Positions 27,650 to 36,300 are shown, counted from the stretch's first letter. The stretch: DNA of 40,546 nt from a virus (IMGVR_UViG_3300009071_000020:1-40546); one strand, 5' to 3'. Notes: a model not told the origin generated them from the sequence alone. Made by a program: numbers and translations.

Positions 27650-29197
27650 CTACTCGCCCCTTATGCTGGTTTTGTTTGGTTTGTTAAAAATGTTATATGC
27701 TATCAAATCTTCACTTCCACGCAAATGGCGTGTTTCAGAATATTCACCAGTTGTAATTGTCCAATCAGCATGAGGAGTTGTATCAGGATTAATCTTTCCT
27801 GAAGTAGCATTGTGCTGCATATGAGCTATTAGTTGTCGTGGAGTTGCGTGTGGATTAGCTTGTAATACCAATGCTCCCATACCTACAATTTGGGGAGATG
27901 CCATTGATGTTCCCGATAAAAATCTCTGGTTATATTCACTGTTACCTGAATACGGGTCGCCGTTAACGTGTGCGCTCATGATTTGATCACCAGGGGCATA
28001 TATATTAGTTGCTGTTCCCGAGTTACTGTCACCAGAAGGAGTTTCCAAACCGCTCTCAGTATCCAGAGGTAAATTTAAATTTCCTACATTGAACATATCA
28101 ACACTGTATGGTGCTGATTTTCTAGAGAATAGGTTGGTATAAGTTCTTCTAGCTGGATCAACGTAATAATCAAAACTGTTATTATAATCTGGACCATCTG
28201 GCGCACTTACCGTAATAAAATCATTGCCAGCTGCAAAAGAAAAGTGTACTCCAGCATCAATACACTCTTGAAGTGCTGCATTTAGTGAGTTGATGACCGC
28301 CGGTACTTTTCGTCCACCAAAATAGTTAGTCTGCATTCCTGTGAATTTTCTTAAATCATTTTGGTTGGTACCCCAATTTGCTGGATTATATGCTTGTCCC
28401 CTCCAAGTAATTGAAGTTACAGGCCAATCATTAAAATTCCATGTACCCCAACTACAGTTTACAATAGTAGGGCGTTTAAAGCCAGTTGCTGGGTCTACTG
28501 GCTTATTATTATGCCAGCCCAGGATGCAATCAAATAATTCACTCGTGCCTAATCCATTTGGATTACCGCCGCGAAGACCAGACATTGCTATACAGTATAT
28601 GTGAGCATTTTTAGCCCATCCAAACGTTTTTCCTGCTGCAATACCGGTACAGTGAGTTCCATGGCCATCAGTATCTAAATAAAAATCGTCGATATCCATT
28701 GTTCCAGAAACACCACTTTCTAAAAACCAATCGATCTTCTGTAACCTCGATACTCCGTTAGCATCTTCCCATTCTGGATGATCTGCTACAATACCAGTAT
28801 CTACCACTACTACATCTACGCCAGTGCCATCTAATGAATAAGAAAAATCTTCATCAATAGTTTCTGTCCTGTCTCTAAAATTACAACGTAACAGTCCCCA
28901 ATTAGTTGTTTCCGTCGAGCCTAATGTTTGGGTTGAATGATTTCCAACAATGATACTATCATCTTGGTCTACATCTATTTCAACCGACATAACTCTTTCA
29001 TCTTGCTCTAGTAATTCTGCCTCATCTGCAGTTAAAACATAATGACACAATCTACGCATGCCATTCCTGCTGTTAGCAATATCTACACGTCTACTCGGCA
29101 CGAAGCCGTCAGTTTCACTTTGGTTTTCGATTTCTTCCCAAAATTCTGCATAATTAATATCTTGATTTAATACAACTACATATTCAATAAGTTCCAT
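27650..29197 (-). CDS. Subtilisin-like serine protease (S8 family)
   Basis: A 515-residue protein with the complete S8 triad: Asp in VDVVVVDTGIVADHPEW, His in TDGHGTHCTGIAAGK and Ser in LSGTSMASPQIVGMGALV, plus an oxyanion Asn region FSFAAGNDF. The first ~80 residues (YVVVLNQDINYAEFWEEI, then AELLEQDERVMSVEIDV) look like an I9-type inhibitor propeptide. There is no secretion signal, so it may be delivered with the virion or act in assembly. It sits 10 bases after the tail-fibre gene, suggesting a tail-associated or fibre-processing protease. Target unknown. Confidence 0.92.
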   Translation of the reverse strand: MELIEYVVVLNQDINYAEFWEEIENQSETDGFVPSRRVDIANSRNGMRRLCHYVLTADEAELLEQDERVMSVEIDVDQDDSIIVGNHSTQTLGSTETTNWGLLRCNFRDRTETIDEDFSYSLDGTGVDVVVVDTGIVADHPEWEDANGVSRLQKIDWFLESGVSGTMDIDDFYLDTDGHGTHCTGIAAGKTFGWAKNAHIYCIAMSGLRGGNPNGLGTSELFDCILGWHNNKPVDPATGFKRPTIVNCSWGTWNFNDWPVTSITWRGQAYNPANWGTNQNDLRKFTGMQTNYFGGRKVPAVINSLNAALQECIDAGVHFSFAAGNDFITVSAPDGPDYNNSFDYYVDPARRTYTNLFSRKSAPYSVDMFNVGNLNLPLDTESGLETPSGDSNSGTATNIYAPGDQIMSAHVNGDPYSGNSEYNQRFLSGTSMASPQIVGMGALVLQANPHATPRQLIAHMQHNATSGKINPDTTPHADWTITTGEYSETRHLRGSEDLIAYNIFNKPNKTSIRGE

Positions 29198-29206
29198 GAT
29201 TTACCT

Positions 29207-30400
29207 CTAATGCAAATCTACCCAAGCACCATTTGCATAGCCTTGGAATTTGTTTGTATCAGTATTATAAATCGTATCTCCATTTATAGCAATAATTGCA
29301 TCTCGCTCAATAGTAGTTAAATTTACCATTCTAAAAGGTGCATTTGTGCTTACTCTATTAGGAGCATCAAGAACAATATTACTACCAGATTCAATTACAG
29401 TTGTTCCTGCTCCAGTAATAGTTAAATCTGAAACTGTTAAACTGTTAAACTCTACATCATCAGTAGTATTCAAACTTTGATCATATGCAGCGCCGCCGCC
29501 TACTGTGTCTGGCGACCATGCGGCGCCATCCCATACTAATGCTTGTCCAGTAGAAGGAACAGTTACAGATACGTCTGCAAGATCACTTAGATTAGACGAT
29601 GACGATATCGTAGTCGGTGTTACAACTGGTGCATCACCTGATGGTACAACAAAGCCTGATACTAGAGGGTTGTTATTGGCTGTGGCTGATCCGTCAGACT
29701 TAAAGTTATCTTCAATCCAAGAGAACAAAGATTCATCTGTATCAGTAGTAGTATAATTTAAAATAAATGTTGTGCCATTTAGTGTACCATCAAAAACGTG
29801 ATCAAGGGCAGTGCCGGTGCAATTAGAATTATAAGTGTCTTCAATTGAAAACGTTTCGCCAACTCTATCAATTGAAATACGCAACGTACCTTGACGTTTA
29901 TTTGATGTCAGAACATCATTCAATGTATATCTAATAAGAATATCGTCAAAGCGGTTAGAATCAATAGTAATATATGGAAATGCTTGTTCTGTTGCTGGGC
30001 CTGCTATTCCAACTGCTCTTACTGGATCACTGATGCCTTCTGGAGCCTGTGCAGTCATAATTTCAGTATTAAAATAAAGAACAACACGTTCACTTGTAGG
30101 AGCATCATTAAAAGTTAGAACAAAATCTCGATATGTGTAATTAGATGCTTTTATCGGTGCAACACCGTCACTTTCAAAATACACTTCCCATGATCCGGCG
30201 TACATACTATCTAAATCCACCGGCATACGATAGTTTACAGTTCCGTTACTATCCTGCGAATATTGTTCGTTACCAATGAAAAGTCTATACTCGTCAGTTG
30301 CATAACCAAATTCGCCAGCCAATAGTCCATTGTCAGGACCTACTGGTAGATCAGATAAGTCGCCTTGGCGCTGTGTGTGTTTAGATAGAATGTTTGCCAT
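29207..30400 (-). CDS. Tail fibre / receptor-binding-type protein
   Basis: A 397-residue protein. It begins MANILSKHTQRQGDLSDLP and continues LLAGEFGYATDEYRLFIGN, a short N-terminal block typical of tail-fibre and structural repeat proteins in T4-like marine phages. A long Thr/Ser/Asp/Gly-rich beta region follows, with DLADVSVTVPSTGQALVWDG and a C-terminal TNKFQGYANGAWVDLH, patterns of collagen-free phage fibres that end in a knob. GGAG precedes the ATG and a near-consensus late box lies 22 bases upstream. It probably helps recognise the host surface. Confidence 0.85.
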   Translation of the reverse strand: MANILSKHTQRQGDLSDLPVGPDNGLLAGEFGYATDEYRLFIGNEQYSQDSNGTVNYRMPVDLDSMYAGSWEVYFESDGVAPIKASNYTYRDFVLTFNDAPTSERVVLYFNTEIMTAQAPEGISDPVRAVGIAGPATEQAFPYITIDSNRFDDILIRYTLNDVLTSNKRQGTLRISIDRVGETFSIEDTYNSNCTGTALDHVFDGTLNGTTFILNYTTTDTDESLFSWIEDNFKSDGSATANNNPLVSGFVVPSGDAPVVTPTTISSSSNLSDLADVSVTVPSTGQALVWDGAAWSPDTVGGGAAYDQSLNTTDDVEFNSLTVSDLTITGAGTTVIESGSNIVLDAPNRVSTNAPFRMVNLTTIERDAIIAINGDTIYNTDTNKFQGYANGAWVDLH

Positions 30401-30421
30401 TTTTTAAAATCTCCATATGTA

Positions 30422-30429
30422 TATTTATC
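30422..30429 (-). promoter_or_regulatory. Near-consensus late promoter box of the tail-fibre operon
   Basis: Minus strand GATAAATA, one mismatch from TATAAATA, 22 bases before the tail-fibre ATG. Confidence 0.5.
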
Positions 30430-31101
30430 CTATAGGTTATAAAACTCAGCTACTCTTTCAGCCCATTTTGTTGCCCAATAATCAAACTCATCACCAGTAA
30501 CTTCAAACAACTGCCAATTACATTGTTTACTACACATAAAGATAGCAATACTATTAATGTCAGTATCGTAGAGTTCATTATGTGCAATAGCATATGCGGC
30601 GCCCTGAAGGAAGTAGTCGTCAATCCATTCACGCTTTTTAGGCTTATTAGTTTGCTTGTAATCCATGATAGTTGGCTTGCCTTTGTACACACCAACTAAA
30701 TCTGTTGTACCAGCATATAGGTTAGGAGCACATAGTCTAACTTCTGCGCCCCAAACTTCTTGCAAATCAGGTTCAATATTATCAATAATAACTTGTGCCA
30801 TCATGCGTGACAGTGGGGTAGACTTGCCAGTGTACTCAACACCTTTATTCCAAGCCTCAAGTTGATCATGCATCATTGTTCCGTTGCCAGCAGCTTCAGT
30901 AACAATTTTCTGTGCTTCTTCTTCACCCACACGCTTCTTCCAATTAGCCAAAGCCATACGCTTTTCATATGGTTTAGTTTTATCTAGAATCGTAGTAACA
31001 CTTGGAACAGGGTTGCCCCATGGGTTTTCATATAGACGCTTACCACCGATTTGCTTACGCTTCAGTTCTTTATACGGGTATGGAGAATTTATTTTAATCA
31101 T
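30430..31101 (-). CDS. PD-(D/E)XK (RecB/Cas4-like) exonuclease
   Basis: A 223-residue nuclease-fold protein. The C-terminal half has the catalytic series: Glu in MMHDQLEAWNKG, the Asp in AGTTDLVGVY and the DxK pair in KPTIMDYKQTNKPKKR, typical of PD-(D/E)XK exonucleases. The N-terminal VPSVTTILDKTKPYEKR block is common in its phage relatives. Likely a role in DNA recombination, repair or host DNA breakdown. No ribosome-binding site is visible. A sigma70-type promoter at 31108-31136 would start transcription almost at the ATG, so the message may be leaderless. Confidence 0.9.
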   Translation of the reverse strand: MIKINSPYPYKELKRKQIGGKRLYENPWGNPVPSVTTILDKTKPYEKRMALANWKKRVGEEEAQKIVTEAAGNGTMMHDQLEAWNKGVEYTGKSTPLSRMMAQVIIDNIEPDLQEVWGAEVRLCAPNLYAGTTDLVGVYKGKPTIMDYKQTNKPKKREWIDDYFLQGAAYAIAHNELYDTDINSIAIFMCSKQCNWQLFEVTGDEFDYWATKWAERVAEFYNL

Positions 31102-31107
31102 ACTGCT

Positions 31108-31136
31108 ATATTACTATGAATGATTTAGAATGTCAA
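31108..31136 (-). promoter_or_regulatory. Sigma70-type promoter of the exonuclease gene
   Basis: Minus strand TTGACA (31131-31136), 17-base spacer, TAATAT (31108-31113). The -10 lies only 7 bases from the ATG at 31101. Confidence 0.65.
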
Positions 31137-31809
31137 TAACTTCTTTGGTTAAAACAAAATTATCTAAAACCCATTGATTTCCCTTGAACGTCCAGTGGTC
31201 ATCGTCAAGACCTAATATTATTCCAGCGTTGTATAGCGTTTCCATGTTATATGCATTAAACTGCTTGTATATCTGATACCAAACACAATTCTCGTCCATA
31301 AACTTCTGTTCAGACACAAAGTTTAGCATTACGATATGTTTAAAATTATACAACTTTGTAATATTTTTATAGAACTTCTTAATATATGTGTTTCTATTTT
31401 CACTTATAGATTGTAAATTTATCGCATCTTGAAACAAACGACCACTATATTTATTATGCCCCAATACTCCATGATTAGCCCACACATGAGGTGACTCCAA
31501 CTGTCTTAATTTAAAATTTTCAGTTATTTTAGTATCTACGAATGTAAAGTTATCTAATGACGAACCGCCATCCACCAAGTATCCAACTCGACTGGGATAG
31601 GTGGTATTTACAAAAATGATATCAATGTTTTGTTCTTTGGCGTCCAACAAACACCACTGGAGATAATCAATTCCCCTGCCGCCAAGGGCATAATTGTAAT
31701 ATTGATGCTGGGGAAATTTTTGAGCTAATTGGTATGTCCAACTATTCTCCTGTACGCTTTTTTGGTCATAAGCACTATAGCTGCATCCCAAGAATCCAAC
31801 CTTAGTCAT
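31114..31809 (-). CDS. SGNH/GDSL hydrolase-like protein
   Basis: A 231-residue protein. The start MTKVGFLGCSYSAYDQ resembles block I of SGNH hydrolases (GxSxS around the nucleophile Ser). YNYALGGRGIDYLQW fits block II (conserved Gly), and DDDHWTFKGNQWVLDNFV fits block V with the Asp-x-x-His pair. Such enzymes cleave acyl or acetyl esters, sometimes from surface polysaccharide. No signal peptide. Located between the exonuclease and a virion-like gene. The family fit is moderate. Confidence 0.72.
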   Translation of the reverse strand: MTKVGFLGCSYSAYDQKSVQENSWTYQLAQKFPQHQYYNYALGGRGIDYLQWCLLDAKEQNIDIIFVNTTYPSRVGYLVDGGSSLDNFTFVDTKITENFKLRQLESPHVWANHGVLGHNKYSGRLFQDAINLQSISENRNTYIKKFYKNITKLYNFKHIVMLNFVSEQKFMDENCVWYQIYKQFNAYNMETLYNAGIILGLDDDHWTFKGNQWVLDNFVLTKEVIDILNHS

Positions 31810-31814
31810 TTAAT

Positions 31815-32435
31815 CTACCAATATAGATTCCAGATAAATGTTTTACCTGTTTGTGGATGTGCTAGCTTTTGAATACGATATCCCAAGTTATTAAAGTATT
31901 TTTCAACACTTGAAATTTGTTCAGAGATCGCTCTATCAGTGTTAACGCCTTGCCATGCATTATAATATGAAACACTTGTTGGGTCAGATACTGTGTACAC
32001 GCCAACTGTTAGTCCTACTTTTGCAGTAGCAGTAGCACCACTGTTAATTTCATATTGCCAAACCTGACTTGGTAAAACTGTTATTTCCAATACAAGATAG
32101 TCATTATCTTTCGATGCACTTACTCCCGGTACATTGGCGTCGTTAATGTCAGCAATAATAGCATTGAGATTAGTGCCAGTTGCTCCCAAAACAATAGTCT
32201 GGTTATTGATAATAAGAGTGTCTCCAGGAACAATTATGGGATCATTCACAGTACCAATTCTAGTAGCAATGGGTGTCGACTCTGTCATGGTAGTACCATC
32301 ACTTACATTTGCTTCATAAACGCCGTTTGCACTAGAAGCTAGTACTGCGAGCATAATTGCATTAACTTCGTTATATATGATCATGTCTTGTTGGCTTTTT
32401 GCTCTAGCCTGTGCTGCGTTTAATCCTACTGTCAT
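31815..32435 (-). CDS. Putative virion structural protein, 206 aa
   Basis: Begins MTVGLNAAQARAKSQQDMII, a helical N-terminus. Beta-rich sequence follows (IIVPGDTLIINNQTIVLGAT, YLVLEITVLPSQVWQYEINS) and a C-terminal KYFNNLGYRIQKLAHPQTGK stretch. From memory, similar proteins occur among structural genes of T4-like marine phages. It follows a 109-aa gene with a 4-base overlap. No enzyme motif. Confidence 0.72.
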   Translation of the reverse strand: MTVGLNAAQARAKSQQDMIIYNEVNAIMLAVLASSANGVYEANVSDGTTMTESTPIATRIGTVNDPIIVPGDTLIINNQTIVLGATGTNLNAIIADINDANVPGVSASKDNDYLVLEITVLPSQVWQYEINSGATATAKVGLTVGVYTVSDPTSVSYYNAWQGVNTDRAISEQISSVEKYFNNLGYRIQKLAHPQTGKTFIWNLYW

Positions 32436-32761
32436 TTGTTTAACTCTTTTTTCGTTTGCTTGCGAGCCATTCTATCAATGGTCTTGTCTTGCTTTTCTGG
32501 ATCTACTTGATTATCGTAACCACTTTCTTCACTATTAGAGTTGAAGTAGACAATATCGTCTTTAATATTGTCTACTATTGCGAGGTTTTGTACTACATCA
32601 AAAACCATATCTCTGTCTACTGCAACTCCATTTTTTTGTAGTGAACTAGTTAAGCTGTCTATACCGATACTATTCAGTCCTTCTGCATCAAGAGCAGTTA
32701 AGTGATCAATTATTGTTTGATCAACTTCTTGTACTTCACGAATGATATCAGTGATTCTCAT
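32432..32761 (-). CDS. Small helical protein, 109 aa
   Basis: Begins MRITDIIREVQEVD, one of several proteins here that start M-(K/R)-I-x-(D/E)-hydrophobic, resembling T4 capsid-targeting leaders. It continues with acidic helices and a Lys-rich tail. No known domain. It overlaps the next gene by 4 bases and follows the acidic 254-aa protein by 4 bases, so the three form one unit. Confidence 0.72.
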   Translation of the reverse strand: MRITDIIREVQEVDQTIIDHLTALDAEGLNSIGIDSLTSSLQKNGVAVDRDMVFDVVQNLAIVDNIKDDIVYFNSNSEESGYDNQVDPEKQDKTIDRMARKQTKKELNK

Positions 32762-32765
32762 AATA

Positions 32766-33530
32766 TTACTTCTTCAGTAGAGAAAATGCTTGCTTTAGAA
32801 CTTCAGGAGAAACTTTTCCTTCTGACTGTTGTTCTTTAACCATTTTAAGAGCTGAAAGATATGCATCCTCTTTCATTTCACGACCATCAATGTCTGTATC
32901 CATGTCTGCAGAATCATCACCGGCAAATTCGTCGCCCATTTCTGGTTCCATGTCCATGTCATCGCCGCCCATTTCTGGTTCCATGTCCATGCCATCCATT
33001 TCCATGTCCTGTGCTGGTGCTTGTCCTTGAGCTACTAATAGCGCATTGTTAACACCTTCATTAGCAGCTTTTACTGCTTCTAGTGCTGCACTGATTGACT
33101 GCTCTGCTGATGCATTAAATGCGTCTGCTTCTGCTATGCCAACTTGCTCTTTCATTGCATTGTGAATGCTCATTAGTTCTTCAACTTGCATGCTTGCTAA
33201 TGTTTCTGCCATTTTCTGTAGGTCATCGCCCATTTGTTTTGCAGCCAATAGTACTTCAGCTTGATCAAGATCTGCTGATTCTGTTACTGTGCCATGTGCT
33301 TCAGCAACAACAAGTTTTAAGCCTTCTGCAATTAGCAGTAGCTTTTGGTAATCTCGGTGGCTTACGTCCACTCCGTTTTCTCTCAGTGTAGCAATGCGTC
33401 CTGCTGTTGCTTCCTGAATTTGAACTAGTTTTTTGCCGTCCATATCAAAGTTGAAATCACTTTCAAATACTTCTGATAGAGTACGGCGTAGTTTTGCAAA
33501 CTTGTTCTCTTGTAAATCGAATAAATTCAT
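32766..33530 (-). CDS. Acidic helical protein with Met-Asp-Glu repeats
   Basis: A 254-residue protein starting MNLFDLQENKFAKLRRTLSE. It is largely helical and Ala/Glu-rich, with a low-complexity segment of repeated MDMEPEMG units (about 178-200) encoded by a 25-base direct repeat. The acidic, helix-rich, low-complexity character resembles phage head-scaffold or internal proteins, but no homology is claimed. A perfect late box lies 31 bases upstream, so it is a late gene and heads the unit down to 31815. Confidence 0.78.
   Translation of the reverse strand: MNLFDLQENKFAKLRRTLSEVFESDFNFDMDGKKLVQIQEATAGRIATLRENGVDVSHRDYQKLLLIAEGLKLVVAEAHGTVTESADLDQAEVLLAAKQMGDDLQKMAETLASMQVEELMSIHNAMKEQVGIAEADAFNASAEQSISAALEAVKAANEGVNNALLVAQGQAPAQDMEMDGMDMEPEMGGDDMDMEPEMGDEFAGDDSADMDTDIDGREMKEDAYLSALKMVKEQQSEGKVSPEVLKQAFSLLKK
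32934..32991. repeat. Tandem 33-base-period coding repeat
   Basis: A 25-base exact direct repeat, copies at 32934-32958 and 32967-32991 (33-base period, 11 codons). It encodes the repeated acidic MDMEPEMG segment of the 254-aa protein. Likely expanded by slippage or recombination. Confidence 0.85.
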
Positions 33531-33560
33531 AGTTAAACCTCGCTATAATTGTATATAATG

Positions 33561-33568
33561 TATTTATA
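33561..33568 (-). promoter_or_regulatory. T4-type late promoter box (perfect)
   Basis: Minus strand TATAAATA in the 33531-33581 gap, 31 bases upstream of the 254-aa protein gene. Confidence 0.78.
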
Positions 33569-33581
33569 CATATCTTTAAAA

Positions 33582-34157
33582 TTACATCAAATTTTTGATG
33601 TGACGCTTTATATTCTTCATCTTATCCACTGCTGATGTGTGTTTTGCAACAAAAATGTCATACTTTACATCCTCAGTAACAATCTTTAGTCTTTTTTTGT
33701 AGCTCGCTGCTTCAAGCAATACACTATCATAACGATTATCATATTCTACAATTTTTTCAATGCCATTTTTGTTAAACATTAGTTTTTTAACAATAGCCAT
33801 CGCGCTTTCAAATAAAGCAAGATCTTCATAAATTACTTTTTGGTCCTGTGTAACAGTATAGTATGTTTTTTTGTAACCTTCAACAATCTTTTTATTTAAT
33901 ACAATGTGATATCCGCCAATACCAACATTGTCATTTTCAGATGATGGTGAAGGTGACTGCTTGACAACATTTGTTGCAGCACTATTTGTGGCTTCATTTA
34001 GCTTGTTTAGGATATTATACATTTCGTCTACTTCAGGACGTCCAGATGAACGAACTACGTTTCCGTCAGACATTTCAACTTCTTTACCAACATTTTCAGC
34101 GGCGTTTTCTAGTTTTGCTAGAATATCCATCATTCCCTTTACTTCTGGTGTAGGCAT
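33582..34157 (-). CDS. Phage protein with internal two-fold repeat, 191 aa
   Basis: The start at 34157 is chosen because GGGAG lies upstream and the longer frame overlaps the preceding gene. The product has two related helical segments, PEVKGMMDILAKLENAAENV and PEVDEMYNILNKLNEATNSA, then a YHIVLNKKIVEGYKKTYYTV domain and a basic helical end. From memory, such PEV...ILxxLExA repeats occur in T4-like marine phages. Function unknown; possibly structural. It lies two bases downstream of a 68-aa gene. Confidence 0.75.
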   Translation of the reverse strand: MPTPEVKGMMDILAKLENAAENVGKEVEMSDGNVVRSSGRPEVDEMYNILNKLNEATNSAATNVVKQSPSPSSENDNVGIGGYHIVLNKKIVEGYKKTYYTVTQDQKVIYEDLALFESAMAIVKKLMFNKNGIEKIVEYDNRYDSVLLEAASYKKRLKIVTEDVKYDIFVAKHTSAVDKMKNIKRHIKNLM

Positions 34158-34158
34158 T

Positions 34159-34365
34159 TTAAAGACTCCCTTTTGCTTTACTAAAATAAACCTTGCCTTC
34201 TTTGACACGTTTAACCGCAACTCCTTTAGTTACAAGTTGTTGCGCTATGTGTGCCTGGCGTGGTGACATATCATTCTTACATGTTTCATCTAGAGTGTCA
34301 AGAGTTTTATACTCTGCATTTGACAATAATACTTGGATACCACCTGGTGATTCAAAAACTCTCAT
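34159..34365 (-). CDS. Small basic protein, 68 aa
   Basis: Begins MRVFESPGGIQVLLSNAEYK, followed by a helix and basic QQLVTKGVAVKRVKEGKVYF. The helix plus short beta end hints at a winged-helix-like DNA-binding protein, but this is weak. It is directly adjacent to the 287-aa gene (no gap) and one base from the next gene, so it is translated as part of the same unit. Confidence 0.7.
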   Translation of the reverse strand: MRVFESPGGIQVLLSNAEYKTLDTLDETCKNDMSPRQAHIAQQLVTKGVAVKRVKEGKVYFSKAKGSL

Positions 34366-35229
34366 TTACTTTCCCCTTGCCACTTTCATAACAAGATCTT
34401 TAAGTCTATCAATTTCTTGTGAGTTTGAATTGGCTTGCGCTGAGTTTTGATTACGCTGGTTATCGCTTGGATCAGCAACACTTCGTGAACCAGTGGAAGT
34501 TTTATTACTTCCTGCCACTGTGCGCTGTGTAGATGTTTGGCGGCTTGCTTTTAATTCTGCATTCGTTGCGCGGCGATTGTCAGTTGCTGCAAGTGTTCCT
34601 TGTGAACGTATTGTAGCACTACTAGGCTGTGATGTTGTTGATGTGCCGTATGCCTCATCAATATCTTTTACTATTTTGCCTGCAATTTTATTTGATACAT
34701 TGCTTTTGAATTCTGGACTGTCGTAATCATAAACCATAATATCCGGATCGCTTATTGGAAGTCCGCCTTGATGATCATGTCCAATAGCAAGTGTATCTGA
34801 CTTTTTGTATTTTACACCATTACGTTCGTTATTGTAGTCTAATCTAGAATCTAAATCTAATTTTTTAATTACTTCGTCATCCACATCGTCAATTTTAACA
34901 CTAGTGGCGCCATCACTAGTAGGACCATGTAATGAAGTAGTATTTCTATAATCAACTTTTTTATATGTTTTGTCTGGCATTCTTATGTATAAACGTTCTG
35001 GTGCTAGGAGATTTAATTCGTCCAATTGCGCTTCATCAATACTTAAATCAATTAAATCACTAAACTGGTCATTGTCTTCATCTTTGATTGCACTGGTTAA
35101 TTGCATCAATTCACCAAAACTACGTTCTTTCAGCTGTGCTGACACTGTATCTTTTTCTAGTTCCACACCAAATTTTACATTTGCATATTCAATTACGGTA
35201 TCTACAATACTGTTGTTTAAAATTTTCAT
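34366..35229 (-). CDS. Unknown 287-aa protein, Ser/Thr-rich C-terminus
   Basis: Begins MKILNNSIVDTVIEYANVKF, with helical and acidic segments (DEDNDQFSDLIDLSIDEAQL). A low-complexity Ser/Thr/Asn/Arg/Gln-rich linker follows (about 200-270) and a short coiled-coil end. From memory, the N-terminal part occurs in T4-like marine phages near structural genes. The function is unknown. It overlaps the basic 95-aa gene by 4 bases and is probably a virion or assembly protein. Confidence 0.75.
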   Translation of the reverse strand: MKILNNSIVDTVIEYANVKFGVELEKDTVSAQLKERSFGELMQLTSAIKDEDNDQFSDLIDLSIDEAQLDELNLLAPERLYIRMPDKTYKKVDYRNTTSLHGPTSDGATSVKIDDVDDEVIKKLDLDSRLDYNNERNGVKYKKSDTLAIGHDHQGGLPISDPDIMVYDYDSPEFKSNVSNKIAGKIVKDIDEAYGTSTTSQPSSATIRSQGTLAATDNRRATNAELKASRQTSTQRTVAGSNKTSTGSRSVADPSDNQRNQNSAQANSNSQEIDRLKDLVMKVARGK

Positions 35230-35513
35230 CTTCTTGCCCTGTTTAGTTTTGCTGCAATCTTACTTGCTGGATTAGTACGTTTTGTTCTTTTGGCTTTCTT
35301 TGCCATTCTCGCACCCATACTTGCCTTTGTTCTTTTTAATACGAATCTCTTTTTTAGGTCGATAGGAGCCGCACATTGCTGTGGGTTACTCACTACTCTG
35401 CCCTTGCGCTTGCCAACTGTACAACGAAATTTCTTAGTTAAACTCTTGCCTCGGCGAGCAAAGACTACCTTTGCTTCGCTAACAATTGTTTGGTATGATT
35501 CGTTTAAAAACAT
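35226..35513 (-). CDS. Very basic phage protein, histone-like composition
   Basis: A 95-residue protein with an excess of Lys and Arg (KVVFARRGKSLTKKFRCTVG, GARMAKKAKRTKRTNPASK). The N-terminal MFLNESYQTIVSEAK ends in a hydrophobic-x-Glu-Ala stretch of capsid-leader type. From memory, closely similar sequences occur in T4-like cyanophages. It may bind packaged DNA or act as an internal head protein; this is inference. It abuts the holin-like gene upstream. Confidence 0.82.
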   Translation of the reverse strand: MFLNESYQTIVSEAKVVFARRGKSLTKKFRCTVGKRKGRVVSNPQQCAAPIDLKKRFVLKRTKASMGARMAKKAKRTKRTNPASKIAAKLNRARR

Positions 35514-35798
35514 TTATCCGCCCATCATTGGTGTTACAGTTTGTAAATTCAACAATAACAATACTACCGTTGATAACAAACCAGCAATCACTGTTGCTGC
35601 TGCACCTATTACTAATTTATTATTACTTGCTTTGTCTGTTTGTTGCTTTTCAACCATCAATGCAATAGTATCTGCTAGACTGTCAACTTTGGATTCCAGT
35701 CTAATTAATTTTTCTTCTAACACGCGGTACCTCTCTGCACATAAATCAACATGTGCCTCGAGATTTTCACGCTCAAGTCTTGACTGCGTTATTGCCAT
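35514..35798 (-). CDS. Small coiled-coil membrane protein (holin-like)
   Basis: A 94-residue protein. A charged coiled-coil N-terminal part (LEEKLIRLESKVDSLADTIA) is followed by one hydrophobic segment near the C-terminus (NKLVIGAAATVIAGLLSTVV plus LLLLN). Phage small coil-plus-single-helix proteins include holins and spanin-like proteins. No lysis enzyme is nearby, so holin is only one possibility. A near-consensus late box overlaps the stop of the upstream gene. The gap 35799-35876 holds no gene. Confidence 0.75.
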   Translation of the reverse strand: MAITQSRLERENLEAHVDLCAERYRVLEEKLIRLESKVDSLADTIALMVEKQQTDKASNNKLVIGAAATVIAGLLSTVVLLLLNLQTVTPMMGG

Positions 35799-35876
35799 TC
35801 TCTGTCTCCAAAGTTTATCATTCGCCGCCTCTTAAGGAGCCTGCTTATCGTCACTATACGTCTTGTATACTATATG

Positions 35877-35884
35877 TATTTATG
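35877..35884 (-). promoter_or_regulatory. Near-consensus late promoter box
   Basis: Minus strand CATAAATA overlapping the stop of the 35880-36299 gene and 79 bases upstream of the membrane-protein ATG. Confidence 0.35.
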
Positions 35885-36299
35885 CGATTAGCACTTCTTT
35901 GAAGTATATATTTAATTTATCAGTGCAAGTACTATTAAAAAATTTATCAATATTAGCAGTTTCTTTTAGTTGAGTATAGACTGGAACAGTATTAGTGTCA
36001 GTAATTGCATGGTAAAATAAATTATCATCACGCGACCATGTAGTTTGGTGTTCACTGCTAAAAGTAAATTTCCATACACGTTGCAATCCAGTGTATTGAT
36101 TGCCGAATTTATAGTCATCCATATTGCACTGCTCTGCAAATGTAGTCTTAAGAGTCATTAACTGTGATCTCAAACTAAGAACTTGTATTAGCATACTTAA
36201 ATTCTGTGCTTGTAAAAACTCCAGGGTGTTTCCACGTGGATCATTATACTTAGTGTCAGTGATATCCACCAGCGTATACGCTGTAAAATGATATTCCAT
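35880..36299 (-). CDS. Conserved phage protein, 139 aa (tail/assembly type)
   Basis: The start ATG at 36299 sits one base after the previous stop; a longer frame (to 36368) would overlap that gene. The product begins MEYHFTAYTLVDITDTKYND, then LQAQNLSMLIQVLSLRSQL and WKFTFSSEHQTTWSRDDN. From memory, this N-terminal pattern occurs in conserved T4-like marine phage proteins near structural genes. The function is unknown. Confidence 0.78.
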   Translation of the reverse strand: MEYHFTAYTLVDITDTKYNDPRGNTLEFLQAQNLSMLIQVLSLRSQLMTLKTTFAEQCNMDDYKFGNQYTGLQRVWKFTFSSEHQTTWSRDDNLFYHAITDTNTVPVYTQLKETANIDKFFNSTCTDKLNIYFKEVLIA

Positions 36300-36300
36300 A

